A stretch of DNA of 64,000 nt from Merluccius polli (GCA_030340625.1 JAOPHQ010001995.1:334501-398500), one strand, 5' to 3'; positions 1 to 12,438 are shown, counted from the stretch's first letter. Made by a program: numbers and translations. Notes: generated by a model from the letters alone, not told the origin.

Positions 1-18
1 GATGCATGGACTGTAAAA

Positions 19-712
19 TTGCCAATTCAAGGAATACTGGTGAATTTCAAAATCGATACTAGGGCAGATACGAGTGTTATATCTGAAAAGACTTTTAGCT
101 TAATGGAAAACAAACCAAAGCTCAAGAAAGTTGACACTGCACTTGATAGCGCAGGGGGCAGGTTGAACTGTCTAGGCTATTTCATAGCCAACACAATGCG
201 AAAGAAGAAGCAGTTCAGGTTTAAGGTGCATGTGATAAGAGGGGATGTCAGTCACCTTCTAGGGAGAAATGTTGCGGTGGCGATGGGCCTAGTTAAACGC
301 ATTGCTGAATTGAAAGAGCAAAATACCCCTTATCCGTCTTCTGATGTAGGACTTCTGAAGGTAAAGCCAGTTAAGATAACATTGAAAGAAGATGCAATGC
401 CTTACAGTGTTTCAACGGCAAGACGTGTGTCTGTGCCTATGCTCTCTAAAGTTAAGGAAGAACTAGATTGCATGGTAGCCAGTGGTGTCCTCACAGAAAT
501 TAAAGAACCAACAGAGTGGTGCGCACCTATAGTAGCCGTGCCAAAAAAAAAAAAACACAGATCCGGATATGCGTGGATATAAAGAACTTGAACAGAGCAG
601 TGAAGAGGGAGAAATATATACTGCCCACAATTGATGACATTTTGCCTAAGCTGGCTCATGCTAAAGTCTTCTCACTGCTGGGTTTCTAGCAGAAAGATCC
701 CGGGAGTGCCAA
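19..712 (+). pseudogene. gypsy protease and start of reverse transcriptase, broken
   Basis: The first about 110 residues resemble a retropepsin: the segment around residues 10-20 reads FKIDTRADTSVIS, where the catalytic Asp-Thr-Gly has become Asp-Thr-Arg. From about residue 140 the RT N-terminal signature follows (GVLTEIKEPTEWCAPIV). The frame is lost in an A-run at 543-555. The RT reading continues in another frame with the PTIDDIL and KVFSLL segments to a TAG near 688. The protein is therefore neither continuous nor catalytically competent. The homopolymer frameshift could be a sequencing error, but the DTR change and the TAG are independent damage. Confidence 0.75.
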
Positions 713-780
713 GAGGGCTCTCAAGTTTTGAAGACAGGCAAGAGTGACATTCCCCCCCGCCCCCCGGGTCCCGGCCCGTC

Positions 781-811
<31 letters not shown>

Positions 812-1049
812 TCAAAGGGGCGTGGGGGGGCACAGGAAGGGCGAGTTTCATTGGTAATATTTTTATTAGTGTTGTTGTTGCTGTTATTACTGTAATTGAT
901 CAAATTTGTGGAACAAAAGACTTGACACATGGCACAATTTAACAAAATACAAAGTATTTATTCATTCCAATTTTCTGTGTGTGTGTCTTCACAAAAAATA
1001 ACAAGGTTACCCCTATTTTCCCTCACTTTTGGTTTAGGTCTATAACACT

Positions 1050-1091
<42 letters not shown>

Positions 1092-1111
1092 TGAGTGAGT
1101 GAGTGAGTGAG

Positions 1112-1164
<53 letters not shown>

Positions 1165-1986
1165 GACTGGTGTTTTTGATTGTATGTGTTGGTTGCCTTT
1201 TTGGACTCCTTTATCATTTTTTGTGTAGGCTCCGATTTAAAACAGTTTGGCTCTAGCCCAGCCATTTTAAAGGGACACTGTGTAATTTTTTCCCCCATCT
1301 AGTGGTCAAATTGTATTTTGCATTCAAACAAATTTATGCTCTAGTCTTCAAATGTTCGTTGCAACCTGTTGGAACTACGGCAAGCGGTATTAGTCAAGAT
1401 TCAAGAAGCTATGACAACATGATAACACCATGTCTTCAAACACCACTTCATCAAGTTTTGTTTCGGATGATGAGGTACGTTCAGTGCTCGAAGTGGAAAA
1501 AAATAAGTGCCGGTACGGTACTCCCTTAAGCGACGGGGGGGGGGGGGGGGGGGGGGGGGAAACTAGTCCCTTCATGGCGTGATAATATCTTGGTCAAAAG
1601 TGGTGCCACGGTTCGTCACGTGATCGTTCTACACCAATTGGGTGGCTGCATTTTGTTAACAAACAAACTTGTAGCAGAATCACGTGAACAAGCTTTTTTC
1701 ATTGGTGTTGCGTTACATCTTACCCAGATACACTACAATGCTATTTTCTGATTGGCTATTGTGTAGCCCCTTCTCTCGGCTGGTAAGTGGCGGGCTGCGA
1801 TTTAGAAAGCCAGGGGAGATGCGCCTGTTCCATGGTGAGAGCTAGAGAAATCAATCATGGGGGGTGCTGCGGCAGCGGCATATAAGTTATTTTTCAGCGT
1901 GAGAAATGCCATGTGTGGCGGGAGGGCGTGACAAAAGACCGAAATGAGTGACTGTCACGCTCAATGCGTGACACTTGAGAGCCCTG
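713..1986. mobile_element. Non-autonomous DNA transposon inserted in gypsy RT
   Basis: The ends are inverted copies of about 14 bases, AGGGCTCTCAAGT at the left and ACTTGAGAGCCCTG at the right. The RT reading of the host gypsy stops at the left border and resumes with LTTLITPFGR immediately after the right border. No transposase is present. The interior contains a C-run (about 780-810), a GT/GAGT/GA microsatellite, a G-run (1531-1559) and a motif CATCTAGTGG that recurs elsewhere in the window. I could not find an exact target duplication, so the superfamily is unassigned. Confidence 0.55.
1049..1160. repeat. Compound (GT)n (GAGT)n (GA)n microsatellite
   Basis: About 20 GT units grade into GTGA units and then about 16 GA units, inside the DNA element that interrupts the gypsy RT. 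Confidence 0.95.
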
Positions 1987-3133
1987 CTTTAACTACGTTA
2001 ATCACCCCATTTGGAAGGTTTTTCTTTAATAGACTTCCTTTCAGAATTACCAGCGCACCCGAGATCTATCAGCAAGAAATGACTGAGCTTATGAAGGATC
2101 TAGAGGGTGTGGCTACATACATAGACAACATCCTAATCTATGCAGAGACCACCAAGCTTCATGAGCCGGATTAAAGCTGAACAACGACAAGTACCTGCTA
2201 CGTCAGCGACGGCTCAACTACCTGGGCCACTGCATCGATGAAGATGGAATCCGACTGGACGAGACCAAAGTCCAAGCCATCACCCAGCTGCAACCACCCA
2301 ACAACGTGCCCGAGCTCAGGAGAATCCTGGGCATGATTCACTACCTTGGCAGGTACCTCCCAAGTCAGAAGTCACCAAGCCACTGACAGACTTGTTAAAG
2401 AAGGAGGTAATGTGGGGTTGGGGTGCTGCACAACAGGAGGCCTTCAAGAGGGTGATTTAAAGAAAGACACAGTAGTCAGTGCTGATGCAAGCAGTTATGG
2501 GCTGGGTGGGGTCTTACTGCAGTTACATGATGAACAATTGAAGCCCGTAGCTTACTGCTCCTGGACAATGAATGATGCCGATAAGCACTATGCGCATATT
2601 GAAAAAGAATGTCTTGCTGCAGTCTGGGTATGTGAAAAATTCTCTAGGTACTTGTATGGCCTGGACACATTCACTTTGCAGAGTGACCACAAACCACTCA
2701 TTCCACTCATTAACAGTAAAGACCTAGACTCAGTACCAATGAGATGTCAGAGATTGCTGCTGCGCATGATGCGTTATAACCCAAAAGCTGAGTTTGTTCC
2801 AGGGAAGCAGTTGGTCATTGCAGACACCCTGTCTAGACATCCTCAGGCAGAGATGACCAGTGACTTGGAGGCGTACGAGGAGGCTGTTCATGAGGCATGG
2901 CCTATCTCTCCCAGCAAGCTTGACATGGTCAAACAGCACATGCTACAGAATGATGAGCTACAGTTGGTGCAACGCTACGTATTGGGTGGGTGGCCACAGT
3001 ATTCAGCCAATGTGCCAATGTGACCATCTGTCACAAGGGCTAGTGTTGTACAACAACAGAATAGCGATACCCCAGAACATGAGAACGGAAATACTGGAAC
3101 GCATACTAGACGGCCACCAAGGGATTGTTAAGT
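1987..3133 (+). pseudogene. gypsy reverse transcriptase (rest), RNase H and spacer, frameshifted
   Basis: The RT palm resumes with FITSAPEIY-like residues. Its catalytic box reads ATYIDNILIYAE, so the second Asp of the usual Y-x-D-D is Asn. A stop follows at about 2173, and the thumb region continues in another frame (LNYLGHCIDEDGIRL). The RNase H domain from about 2480 keeps recognisable motifs (DASSYGLGGVLLQ, HIEKECLAAVW, SDHKPLIPL). The following spacer leads to an H2C2 finger start (DGHQGIVKC) that is cut by the hAT insertion at 3142. At least three frame changes are needed to read it through, so it is a pseudogene. Confidence 0.8.
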
Positions 3134-3141
3134 GCTGTGAG

Positions 3142-3680
3142 TAGGGATGGGATCGAAAACCAGTTCTTGTTAAGAACCGGTTCCCAGTGTTTCAATTCCT
3201 TGGAATCATTTGCCAATTTTGCAAACGATTCCCTTATCGATTCCAGTGGACGCGAATGACATCACCACACACGTGCAGCCAGCAGTCAACAGTAAACATG
3301 GTGTCCAAGCGGTACAAACGCTCTAAAGTTTGGTTACACTTCACAAGAAAAGACGACAACAGGGCAACTTGCAATACTTCCAACGTGGATATTTCCTCAA
3401 AGGTAGGAAATACTTCCAACATGCAAAAACATTTGCGCACACAGCATGCGATAACGATTTCTGAATGTCGCGTTTTCGATCCGCTCCGGACTAACGTTAA
3501 GACCTCACTGTTGGGTTTGTAAGGTCATGACTAAACTAAACAAAGATGATGCTAATCGACCTGTTTGTTGTCCTTTTTTTCCAAATGAGAATCAATAAGA
3601 GAATCGACAAAGAACCAAATCGTTAAGCAGAATCGAAAATGAAATCGGAATCGTAAAAATCTTATCAATTCCCATCCCTA
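3142..3680 (+). mobile_element. Deleted hAT transposon with BED zinc-finger fragment
   Basis: The 539-bp element has imperfect terminal inverted repeats (TAGGGATGGGATCG at the left, AATTCCCATCCCTA at the right). It is flanked by an 8-bp duplication with one mismatch (gctgtgag at 3134-3141, gccgtgag at 3681-3688), typical of hAT. Inside, about 3298-3460 encodes a BED-type finger on the + strand: residues VWLHFTRKDDNRATC, then NMQKHLRTQH, which together give the C-x2-C / H-x-H style ligands. The catalytic transposase part is missing. It sits in the integrase zinc-finger region of the gypsy element. Confidence 0.8.
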
Positions 3681-3688
3681 GCCGTGAG

Positions 3689-4744
3689 CGAGCTAAATGT
3701 AGTGTGTGGTGGCCTGGCATAAGTAAACATGTACAAGAGACTGTCAGCACTTGCAGCGTATGCCAAGCCTACTCAGAAGATGGAACCTCTGATCTGTACA
3801 CCACTTCCAGGCTGCCCATGGGAGAAAGTGGCAGCAGACATTTGCCAGTGGAAAAAGGATAACTTTCTGGTAGTGGTAGATTATTTTTCAATATACATTG
3901 AAATTGCTCACCTAACTAACATGTCAGCCGCTACAACCATAGCCAGCCTGAAGAACATCTTTGCCAGGTGGGGCTGTCCAAAGGAACTCATAACTGATAA
4001 TGGGCCCCAATTCTCAGAGACTGTTTTTGCCCAGTTTGCTAAAATGTTTGATTTCAGGCACACAACTACAAGCCCTCACTATGCACAGGCCAACAGGGAG
4101 GCAGAAAGAGCTGTGCAGACAGCCAAACAGATCCTCAGGCAAGCTGACCCTGCTTTACCTTTGTTATCCAACAGAGCAACGCCACTGCATGCAACAGGAG
4201 CTAGCCCTGCACAGCTGGGCAGACGGATCCGCTCCACACTGCCTACCTTGGAGGAGAACCTGCAACCTGCATGGCCGGACCTGCAGAAAGTGCGGCAGAC
4301 TGACAGCCACGCCAAGCTGTGCTACAGTCAAACCTACAACGCCAGGTACAAGGCCAGACCATTACCTGAACTTCAGCCCGGAACCTGTGTTTCAGTAAAG
4401 CTGGACAATGAAAGGGGATGGACTAAATTTGCTACAGTGGTGAAGAAGTGCCGCACTCCACGGTCATACATTGTACAGACCGAGCAGGGAGAGCTGCAGA
4501 GAAACAGACACCACCTCAGACCCATCTGTGGGGGCCCACAGGCTCCTCAACGAGAACAGGTTCCATTGGGTCATAACACACACACAAACAAGGACAGTGA
4601 CACATTGGTGACTTACCCAAGACCTGACATACTTACCCAAGGCGATCAAGGTCCAGTCACTCCCAGTCCCACTGTACCTGTGTTTCCAGAGACTCAGAGA
4701 AGCAGTGGAAGAGCAGTGAAACCACCAGACAGATATGGGGAACG
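3689..4744 (+). pseudogene. gypsy integrase, C-terminal part of pol
   Basis: Continuing from the H2C2 finger interrupted by the hAT insertion, C-x2-C is visible at STCSVCQAY, followed by a frame change. The core then has the three acidic positions of the DDE triad: Asp in VAADICQW, Asp in ITDNGPQF, and Glu in NREAERAVQ. The C-terminal tail is proline-rich (RSSGRAVKPPDRYGE). The open frame from 3729 reads into the poly-T of the neighbouring L1, so its last residues are not authentic. Confidence 0.8.
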
Positions 4745-5158
4745 TTTTTTTTTTAATTCTCTTTTTATTTTGAAAGGCAGGTTTCCATCACATACATTAA
4801 TACATTCATACATTAACTTAGTTTGTCAAGGACATAGGAAAAGTGAATGTAGAAAGTTTAAGTGATTTTGTCCCTACTGCCCTCAAGGAGTTTTCTTTTA
4901 TGGACATAACTTATTTCAAGTGGAAACAATAACAAAAAAAACAAAAACAAAAAACAGAACCAGCACCCATACTTACAGTCGATACATCACATACAAAAGG
5001 TCAAATGAAATCAGATGTAATTGGTTTTACATACTCATTCCATTTGGTCCAGATCTTATAAAAGTTTTCTTTCTCAACCTTGAGGGAGAAAGAGATCTTC
5101 TCCATAACATAAATCTCGTAAATGATTTCAATCCATTCGTCAATGGTGGGAGGTTCCA

Positions 5159-7525
5159 CACTCTAAAAAAAAATACACTGGCTCAACTTAAAAAAATTAA
5201 GGTAACAATTTGCATGGGTCTTTTTAAGTTATTTCAACTCAAGCTGTTTTTGAGTAAATATTGTGAGACTTATAAGGTTAGACCAACTCAATTTTGTTTA
5301 GCACAAGCAACTGAATTATATTGTGATCAAATTAATATAATTAAGTTGGTTCAACTTAATTAAGTTTTTAGAGGACAACTCAAATTAGGTTAATGGTGCT
5401 AAACTAATTGAGTTCTTTTAACTAGAAAAGTTTCACAATATTTACTCAAAAAAACACTTGAGTTGAAATTACTTTAAAAAATTCAGGTAACAATTTGCGT
5501 GGGTCTTTTTAAGTTGAGCCAGTGTAATTATTTTATGTTATGTAACTTACTTAACTTCTGTCTGAATAAAAACACACAGCAATTCAATTTTTCTAATACA
5601 TTTGTTTATTATCAAAACAGTGCCAAAATATCCATGGCAAAAACAGTCTTAGTCGGGACTAAGCAGCAACAATGCATAAAACTGTTCTTTATAGAAAAAT
5701 AACACAGGCCTATAGCTTTTTGCTTTTCTCAAAAAAAATGAAATAATAATTTCAAAATCAGAATGGGATTAAACATCATCACAAATTTCATGTCAACCGT
5801 GTGACTATGAGCAACACAACTTATCAGTGATACATTTTATGTGGAATTCAATGACAACAACTTAATTTCTTCACTTCTTTAGCACAGCAGTTCTTTCGAG
5901 ACCCTTGAAAATTTCAATTTTACAATAACATTAATTATTAGATTAGATGATTAGATTCAATGAAGTTGAATCATTAACACCACCCATAGCCTGGGATAAT
6001 GTCTAATGCATGGTCAACTAACCTTACATGAACCATGAGAAGTTTTTTTCTCCTTGAAATGAACTGTTGTGTTTATTCATACCTCTAGCAACATGTTCCG
6101 TATGCGTGAATCTTCATCTTTGCAGCCCCTCCTTTTGAGGACACCAAGGACATTATTTTCGGGGTGTACTGGTCCAGTTTTGCCATGAATGTTGGCTCCA
6201 GGTTAATAGTAGAGATCCGTCTGAATTCTTCATTTATCTGTGTAAACGAAAGGCACAAATTAAAAGGCACAATGTTAGAAAAATTACACCATTATAGCAG
6301 ATACTGCAAACCATTTTATGAAAAAGTACTTACCTGAGCTGCGTCAAAAGAGCAGGCCATTGGCCTATCAAGTCACTGACTGCTGGTGCTACGTTGACAA
6401 TTTGTTGCCTGCGAATGGAGAAAGTCTTCGTCATCTTTTCGCTGATGGCCTGACTTGAGAACGTTATACACCCATATATATGTTAAACGCAGCAGCCAAT
6501 GAAACTGCACCACAGGAACCACGCCTTAACATAAAATCTTACATATTGTGAACCACTAAAAGGCTGTAAAATATGAAAGTCTAAACTCAAATTAAATTAA
6601 ATCTATATCCTATAGTAGGCATATTCAGCTACAACACAAAAAATGGCTCTAACAACTAGCAAAACGATGTTAAAGAGTAATACTAAAAGAAACAAATAAA
6701 ATATAACGTTCTGATGTGGTATAAAACTGCTGTGGCTGAATTACAAAAGAATGAGCAAAATCTACAAAGTTTGCAGACACGGATAGACTATCTGCATGCT
6801 ACACAGAATAAACTCAAACTTCTCCACGGTAAAAATATATACACAGAAATAAACGTTGGCCTAACCTGTCATGTTCAGATTTAGCCAGAGAATGTCTAAT
6901 AAGTGGTTTAGCTAACAATATCAAATGGTCCACAAGCGTCCGTGCCTGTTGCCAACGTAAGCTAAGCTAAGCTAAAAGGACGAAGTTACCACAGGACAAG
7001 CAGCAGCTAACATGGAATACACTAGCAACTAGAAAGCTAAATCCATCTTTTGAAACGCTCAAATTAGGGCAAGCTACGTCAATTTCATATGTTAGTGTCA
7101 CGTAAAAACGATTGTATGCACTGTGTGCTGTTGTTTTATCAATGTTGCTTGTAAAACAAAAATAAATAGGTTTAGCACGCCACATACCTTAGATTTGAGA
7201 TGTTCAAGCTCTGATTCAGTCGTTGACCGCGTGGTCTGGATGGAAGGTTCTGATAGGATACTCAGCTTTGTAAGTTTGGTCACGGCATTTTCAAGTTTCA
7301 CTAACTTAATACGTATCTGTTGTTAGGTGAACACAAGATTGTTTGTTGAAAATCCATATATTAATAAATTGAGACAGTTTTTGTCTTTTTCAGTTTGACA
7401 AACTTCTTAAATTAAGTTGTCGACTCACCTACACATGTACATGTAACAAAGTTACATCTTTTATGTTGAAAATGTTCTTTATTTTAAGTTTTATCTACTA
7501 ACCCCCTGAATAATTTTTTAGAGTG
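5159..7525. mobile_element. 2.4-kb DNA transposon carrying gene-like exons, inserted in L1 ORF2
   Basis: The ends are inverted repeats (CACTCTAAAAAA at the left, TTTTTTAGAGTG at the right) flanked by a 2-bp CA duplication. Removing it restores the L1 reading across the junction. A subterminal inverted repeat is also present: ACTGGCTCAACTTAAAAA near 5177 and its complement near 5508-5524. The interior holds three spliced exons on the minus strand (separate entry) and no recognisable transposase. The termini and short duplication resemble CACTA-like elements, but this is only a suggestion. Confidence 0.65.
6083..7316 (-). pseudogene. Three-exon SAMD3-like gene fragment inside a transposon
   Basis: Reading the minus strand, exon A (7316-7188) has an AG acceptor and a GTATGTG donor and encodes a Leu/Ser/Thr-rich helix ending in ESELEHLKSK. 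Exon B (6408-6334) is bounded by CGCAG and GTAAGTAC and contains QWPAL. Exon C (6237-6083) is bounded by CACAG and GTATGA and encodes INEEFRRISTINLEPTF and MAKLDQYTP, ending in SKGG. The WPAL...IN-EF...LD-YTP...KGG pattern is one I associate with the repetitive SAMD3-like family annotated in many fish genomes. A one-base loss in the T-run of exon B and a frame change late in exon C make it a pseudogene. Family identity is from memory and moderately sure; the splice architecture is seen directly. Confidence 0.5.
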
Positions 7526-10500
7526 CACTTTTAACCATTTCCGTGTGACACATTTCTTACTAGCTGCCAACAATATAGTCAGCAGTTTTTTTGTCTTTTA
7601 TGTTCCATGTGTCAAACATTATATTTCCCAAAAACATTGTTTCACAATTTAATGGAATGTTCACATTAAATATATTTTTGATATGTTTGTGGATCTCTTC
7701 CCAAAAAGATCTTATTGCTTGGCAGTCCCAAAAAATATGAAAGTGGTTAGCTCCTATAGACCCACATAGTCTCCAACAAGCGTCTCCACTGCCCTGGTGA
7801 CGTTTTTGAATGGGTGTGATAAAAAATCTTGTTAAACTTTTCCAGCAGAACTCCCGCCATGTGTTTGACCCGGTTGACATCCTTTTCCCATTTCCTTTTT
7901 ATGTATTCTGTATTATCTTGTTTGGAATGTTGTATGGCGTTATATAATTTGGAGATAATTTTGTTGCCTGATTCGGACTTAGTTAATGATAAAAAATCCT
8001 CCATGAACCCTGACCCATCTTTTCCTAACGCCCCTTTAATATTTTTGTCAAAATAATGTCTCACTTGTAGGTATCTAAAGAAATCTTCTATTCCCAGACC
8101 ATGATCCCTTTGTAGGGTTTCAAAACTTTGAAATGCCCCCTTGTGGACAAATTAATAATAGTTAGTTAAACCTTTTGTGGTCCATGTTTTAAATCTACCG
8201 TCGGTTTTATTTGGCGCAAAGTCTGAATCACCACCTCATGATTTTAGATGTGTCTTGTAATCTGCAAATTTTGACTATTTCCTGCCAGGACTTGAGGAAG
8301 CTGCTTGTTAAAGAGTCCTCTGGTATTTCCTGCTCTCCTTGTAGTTTGTTGTCACTTAGTAAAGCTGATATTGGGATTCCCTTTATCGTCGTTACTTCTA
8401 TTTCCTTCCAAGCTGCCGTGTATGTTGGTGAGCACAGACAGACTAAAGGTCTAAGTTGGGCTGCATGGTAGTAGTCCTGTAAGCAGGGAAGGTCCATTCC
8501 ACCCTTTTCTTTTCTTAATTGCAGTGTTTTAAATGATTCTGGCCCTTTTCCCTTGCCACAGATACCTTGCTATTAGTCTGTTCCACTCTAGGAACTGCTT
8601 AGATGGTATTTTAACTGGCAAACACTGAAAAAGGTACAGCATCCGTGGAAGAATGTTCATCCTGATTGACTCTATCCGGGAGCTTAAACTTAAAAAGGGA
8701 ATAACGTTCCATCTTTGTATATCAGTTTTAATCTTTGAATTTAGCGTGTCGTAGTTGATGTTATACAGTCTTGTTAAATCCCTAGGTAATGAGACACCCA
8801 AGTATTTAATGGACTCAGCATCCCACTTCCAATCGTACTTGGTTTTAATTGAAGGTGGAGGGTCATAGTTAAATGTTAATACTTGGGTCTTGTTAATATT
8901 AATTTTATAACCAGAAATTAAACCAAATTCTTCTAGCAATTTCATCAGTTTTGGGAGTGTATGGGTGGGCTGTATTATACTTATTAATAAATCATCAGCA
9001 AATAGGGCCAGTTTTTGCTCTCCAGATGCCATTGTTACCCCCTTTATATCAGTCCTCTGCCTAATTAGCTGACTCTTATTTATGGACTCTTATTTATGGA
9101 CTCTTATTTGGAACTCAGCTGTTCCATAAATAAGGCGAAGAGGAGCGGCGACGCACAACATCCTTGTCTCGTTCCTCTTTCCAGAGTAAATGTACTGGTT
9201 AAATTTCTGTTGAAATTCTAGCTGTTGGTTTGTTATATAGTGCTGCAAACGTGTCAATTATAGTTGTATGGAAGCCAAATTTTGAAAGTACTTTATATAG
9301 AAATGACCACCTCACTGAGTCAAATGCTTTCTCAGCATCCAGACTTAATAACAGTGTCTCCTGTCTTTGTTGTGTGGCTTGTCTCATAATGTGCAGTGTT
9401 TTCCTGATGTTATCTTGGGTCTGTCTTTGTCTGACAAAGACGGTCTGGTCCATATGTATCAATTCTGGTAATATCAATTCTATTTGTTCAGACAATATGG
9501 AGGTGAATAGTTTATAGTCGTTATTTAGACTTACAAGACTGTAATTCCCACACTCCAATTTGTCTTTCCCCTCCTTAGGTATGATCATTGCCTCCCTCCA
9601 AGAGGGGGGGATGTTTTTGTTTTCCAAAACCCAGTTGAACGTTTTTAATAATGTTGGAATTAGTTGATCTTGCATTGTTTTGTACCATTCCATGGGAAAA
9701 CCATCTGTCCCTGGAGACTTCCTCCCTTTCATTCTCCTAATTGCTGATTGAATTTCTTCTTTTGTTATTTTAGATATTAATTTTCCATTTTGTTCATCTG
9801 TGATCTTTGGAAGATTTACCTGGGCCAGAAAGGCATCGATCTGGTTGTCATTGCTTATCTGTGGTTGTGAATATAATATTCTATAATATTTTTGGAAACA
9901 CTGTATTTTCTCTGGACTTGTTTCTATTTCATTCGTTTCTGAGTTTCTTATTTTATGTATAGTTCTATCCGCTTGCTGTTTTCTTAACCTATATGATAGA
10001 AGTTTCAGTGATTTCCCACCCATCTCATAGTATTGTTGCTTTGTAAAAAGGAGCTTTTTTAAAAAAAAAAATCCTGAGTGTTTAATACATCAATTTCTTT
10101 TTTTTAACTTATTAATCTCACATTTGTTGTTGTCTTTGAGAGATTTTGCATGTTCTTTCTGTAGTCTCTTCAAGTCCTCATCTAAGTTTTTGAGTTTTTG
10201 CTCTCTAATTCTCTTCTCATATGAGGAAATGGCTATTATTTTGCCCCTCATCACTGCTTTTAATGCATCCCAGAGAATGGGTGGGGTCACTACTTCATTA
10301 TCGTTATTTTCCAAGTACAATTTAATTTTGTTTTCTAGTCTATCTTTAATAAATGGTTTGTTCAGAATGTTTGAGTTCAGTCTCCAGAGAGTGGATCTTT
10401 TATTATTATTTAGATGGAGTGACATATAGACGGGAACGTGATCTGAAATAGTACTGGGTCCTATTTCATAGTTATCCACCCTAAAAAGATCTCCTTTAAG

Positions 10501-11486
10501 CATAAAAAAGTAGTCGATGCGTGAGTAGACATTGTGTGCGTACGAGTAGTGTGAGTAGTCTCGGCTCGTCGGGTTTATCTCTCTCCACACGTCCACAATC
10601 CCCACTTCACGCATCCAAATATTTAATCTTCTGCTAAAGTTTTTTGCGTCAGATTTCCCGTTTGATGAGTGCATTTTCGGATTCAATCGGATGTTAAAAT
10701 CTCCGCCACATATTAAAATCCCTTGACTTTTTGTTGTCATTAAATCAACCATACGTTTATAGATTGACCAGTCACTTCCCGGTAGTACATACACATTAAG
10801 GAGACTTATTAAAATACCGTCTATTTTCCCTGTAACCATAACAAATCTGTGTTTATAATTTACCGTACTAGATATCAGAGTCGCCACTCCCCTCCGCCTC
10901 CCCGACCCATGAGAAGAAAGGTAAACATGATTTATTCAATTTAGCATGTTCGGTGTCATTGAGCTGCGTCTCCTGTAAGAGAGCTATTTGGATTTTATCT
11001 TTCTTTAATTTTGATAAGATGTTCCCTGGATTGAGTACTCGATTTATATTAAATGATGCTATTTTTAAAGGCCTGTTTCGCATCTATGTGATTTCCCCCC
11101 CCTCTCCCTCTCAAAAACCTGGTGCTCTTCCCTCTCCCTGCGAGAACCAGCAGGGAATGAACAACTAACATGTTAAGTAACATCAAACTGAACACATCTT
11201 GTCTGTGTGACTCCCTATGTAGGGGTCTGTTAACCTGACCCTGTTGAGCCTCCCGAGGAGGCTCGAAGGGGAAAGTCTCCCTCCTCAGTCCGGAGGAAGA
11301 GGCCCTTACCTGCAACAGTTGTATGTCGGAAGAAACTAACAAAAAAAAACAACAAAAAAGTGGATAAATTGGTCCCGTGTAAACCAGTCTATTCAGTAGT
11401 GGATCTCCACCACTAATTACAGTCACAGTATTTTACAAGAGATTTCACAAATTACTCCGCCATCCTCGAGCCGTGGGTTGAGTCCT

Positions 11487-12438
11487 TTAGGTCCCGGAGG
11501 GGGACGGTGATGTTCTCCTGAAGGCTTGGAGCTTCTCCTTGTAGCTTTGGTCCCGTTCGGCTGTGCCCTTCTTGGATCGTCTGTCCACTCTCTTCCAGGA
11601 CAGCCGCTGCACCTGCTCCATGAGTGTCTCCGGAGGTGCGGTGGTTGCCACAGTGTAGCCTCTTCTCAGCAGGTCTTCTGCAGCCTCTTCTACTGTCTCG
11701 TAGGTTTTGGTCCCATCGTCATGTCTCACGCGCAGCCTGGCAGGGAAGAGGGTCTGGAATTTAACTTTATTTTCTTTCAGCACTTTGCAGATCTCTGTGT
11801 ATTCTCTCCGTTTCTTGAGTGTTAGAGGTGGATAATCGTGGTCCAAATGTATGTGTTTTTCTTGCCAGACGAACCCCTTCTTCTGCCATGCCTTGCGGAG
11901 TAATGTCTCTTTTGTTTTAAAACTTGATCACTATGGAGCGAGGCGGCGCGTCCACCGGCGGCTGCGGTCCCATAGACCGGTGGGCTCTCTCAACCTGTAG
12001 GTCGGGCATGTCGGTAGTTAGCTCGAGACCTTCGCGGAGCAAATTTTCCACAAATGAGACCATCGTGGTTGATTTCTTCTTGGATCCCTCCGGAACCCCA
12101 TAGATCCTTATGTTCTCGCGTCTGGAGCAGCTTTCCAGATCCAGCAACTTGTCCTCCAGCTTGGTGTGTAGCGTTATCATAGCCGTGACGACTTCTTCTA
12201 TGTTTTGGATCCTTTCTTCTGCCTTTTCAATTCGCCCTTCCGCCTCGTCCAGTCTGGTATTCGCCTTTACAATTTCTTCTCTTATTGTCTCTAATTGTTC
12301 TTTGTTTTCTTGGTGAAACCCTCTTAGTTCTTGTAGAATTAATTCCAAGTCGGCCATTTCTCCGCACTGCACCACGTTGTTTGCTAGCTTAAACCTGTTA
12401 GCTGCTAATTGTTGCTGCACTCCGTCTTTCTCTCCCAC
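11487..12438 (-). pseudogene. L1 ORF1 RNA-binding protein, frameshifted
   Basis: The minus-strand start at 12438 begins a 173-residue stretch with a long coiled coil (about residues 35-100, heptad Leu/Ile/Glu), followed by the RRM strand signature RRENIRIYGVPEG and IVIKF. A stop comes at about 11917. The C-terminal domain then continues in another frame (FVWQEKHIHLDHDYPPLT, then RREYTEICKVL) to about 11487. This is the coiled coil, RRM, C-terminal domain order of L1 ORF1p, an RNA chaperone that coats L1 RNA. A single frame change is the main visible damage. Confidence 0.8.

Larger units (their letters stand above)
1..4744 (+). mobile_element. Ty3/gypsy LTR retrotransposon remnant (pol, 5' part outside window)
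   Basis: The pieces read in the order retroviral-type protease, reverse transcriptase, RNase H, spacer, H2C2 zinc finger, integrase, which is the ordinary Ty3/gypsy order. No gag or LTR is visible: the left end is cut by the window and the right end runs into the poly-T of a minus-strand L1 at about 4745. Two later DNA transposons (713-1986, 3142-3680) split it. Frameshifts, stops and altered catalytic residues show it is dead. The integrase style (short linker, no chromodomain seen) suggests the K02A2.6/Mag-like group, but that assignment is tentative. Confidence 0.85.
5001..11083 (-). pseudogene. L1 ORF2: APE endonuclease and reverse transcriptase, broken
   Basis: The start at 11083 leads into endonuclease motifs: IASFNINRV, a catalytic-Glu box LLQETQ, GGDFN, RIDYFF and ISDHVP, in that order. 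RT motifs follow: KSPGTDGFP, an Asp in LSLDAEKAFD, and the F-A-D-D box in LALFADDLL at about 8995. Downstream are Trp/Cys-rich C-terminal segments (FWDCQAI). The last coding piece lies beyond the inserted transposon, between about 5156 and the TGA at 5001-5003. Reading requires several frame changes, for example near 10880, 10025-10090, 9035-9200 and 8500. A small triplication of CTTATTTATGGA sits at about 9073-9110. Confidence 0.8.

Noticed and set aside
781..810. Long C- and G-runs (also 1531-1559, 22711-22736, 32230-32280, 41281-41304) as functional sites
   Set aside because: They are simple homopolymers prone to assembly error. They are reported only as part of the elements containing them.
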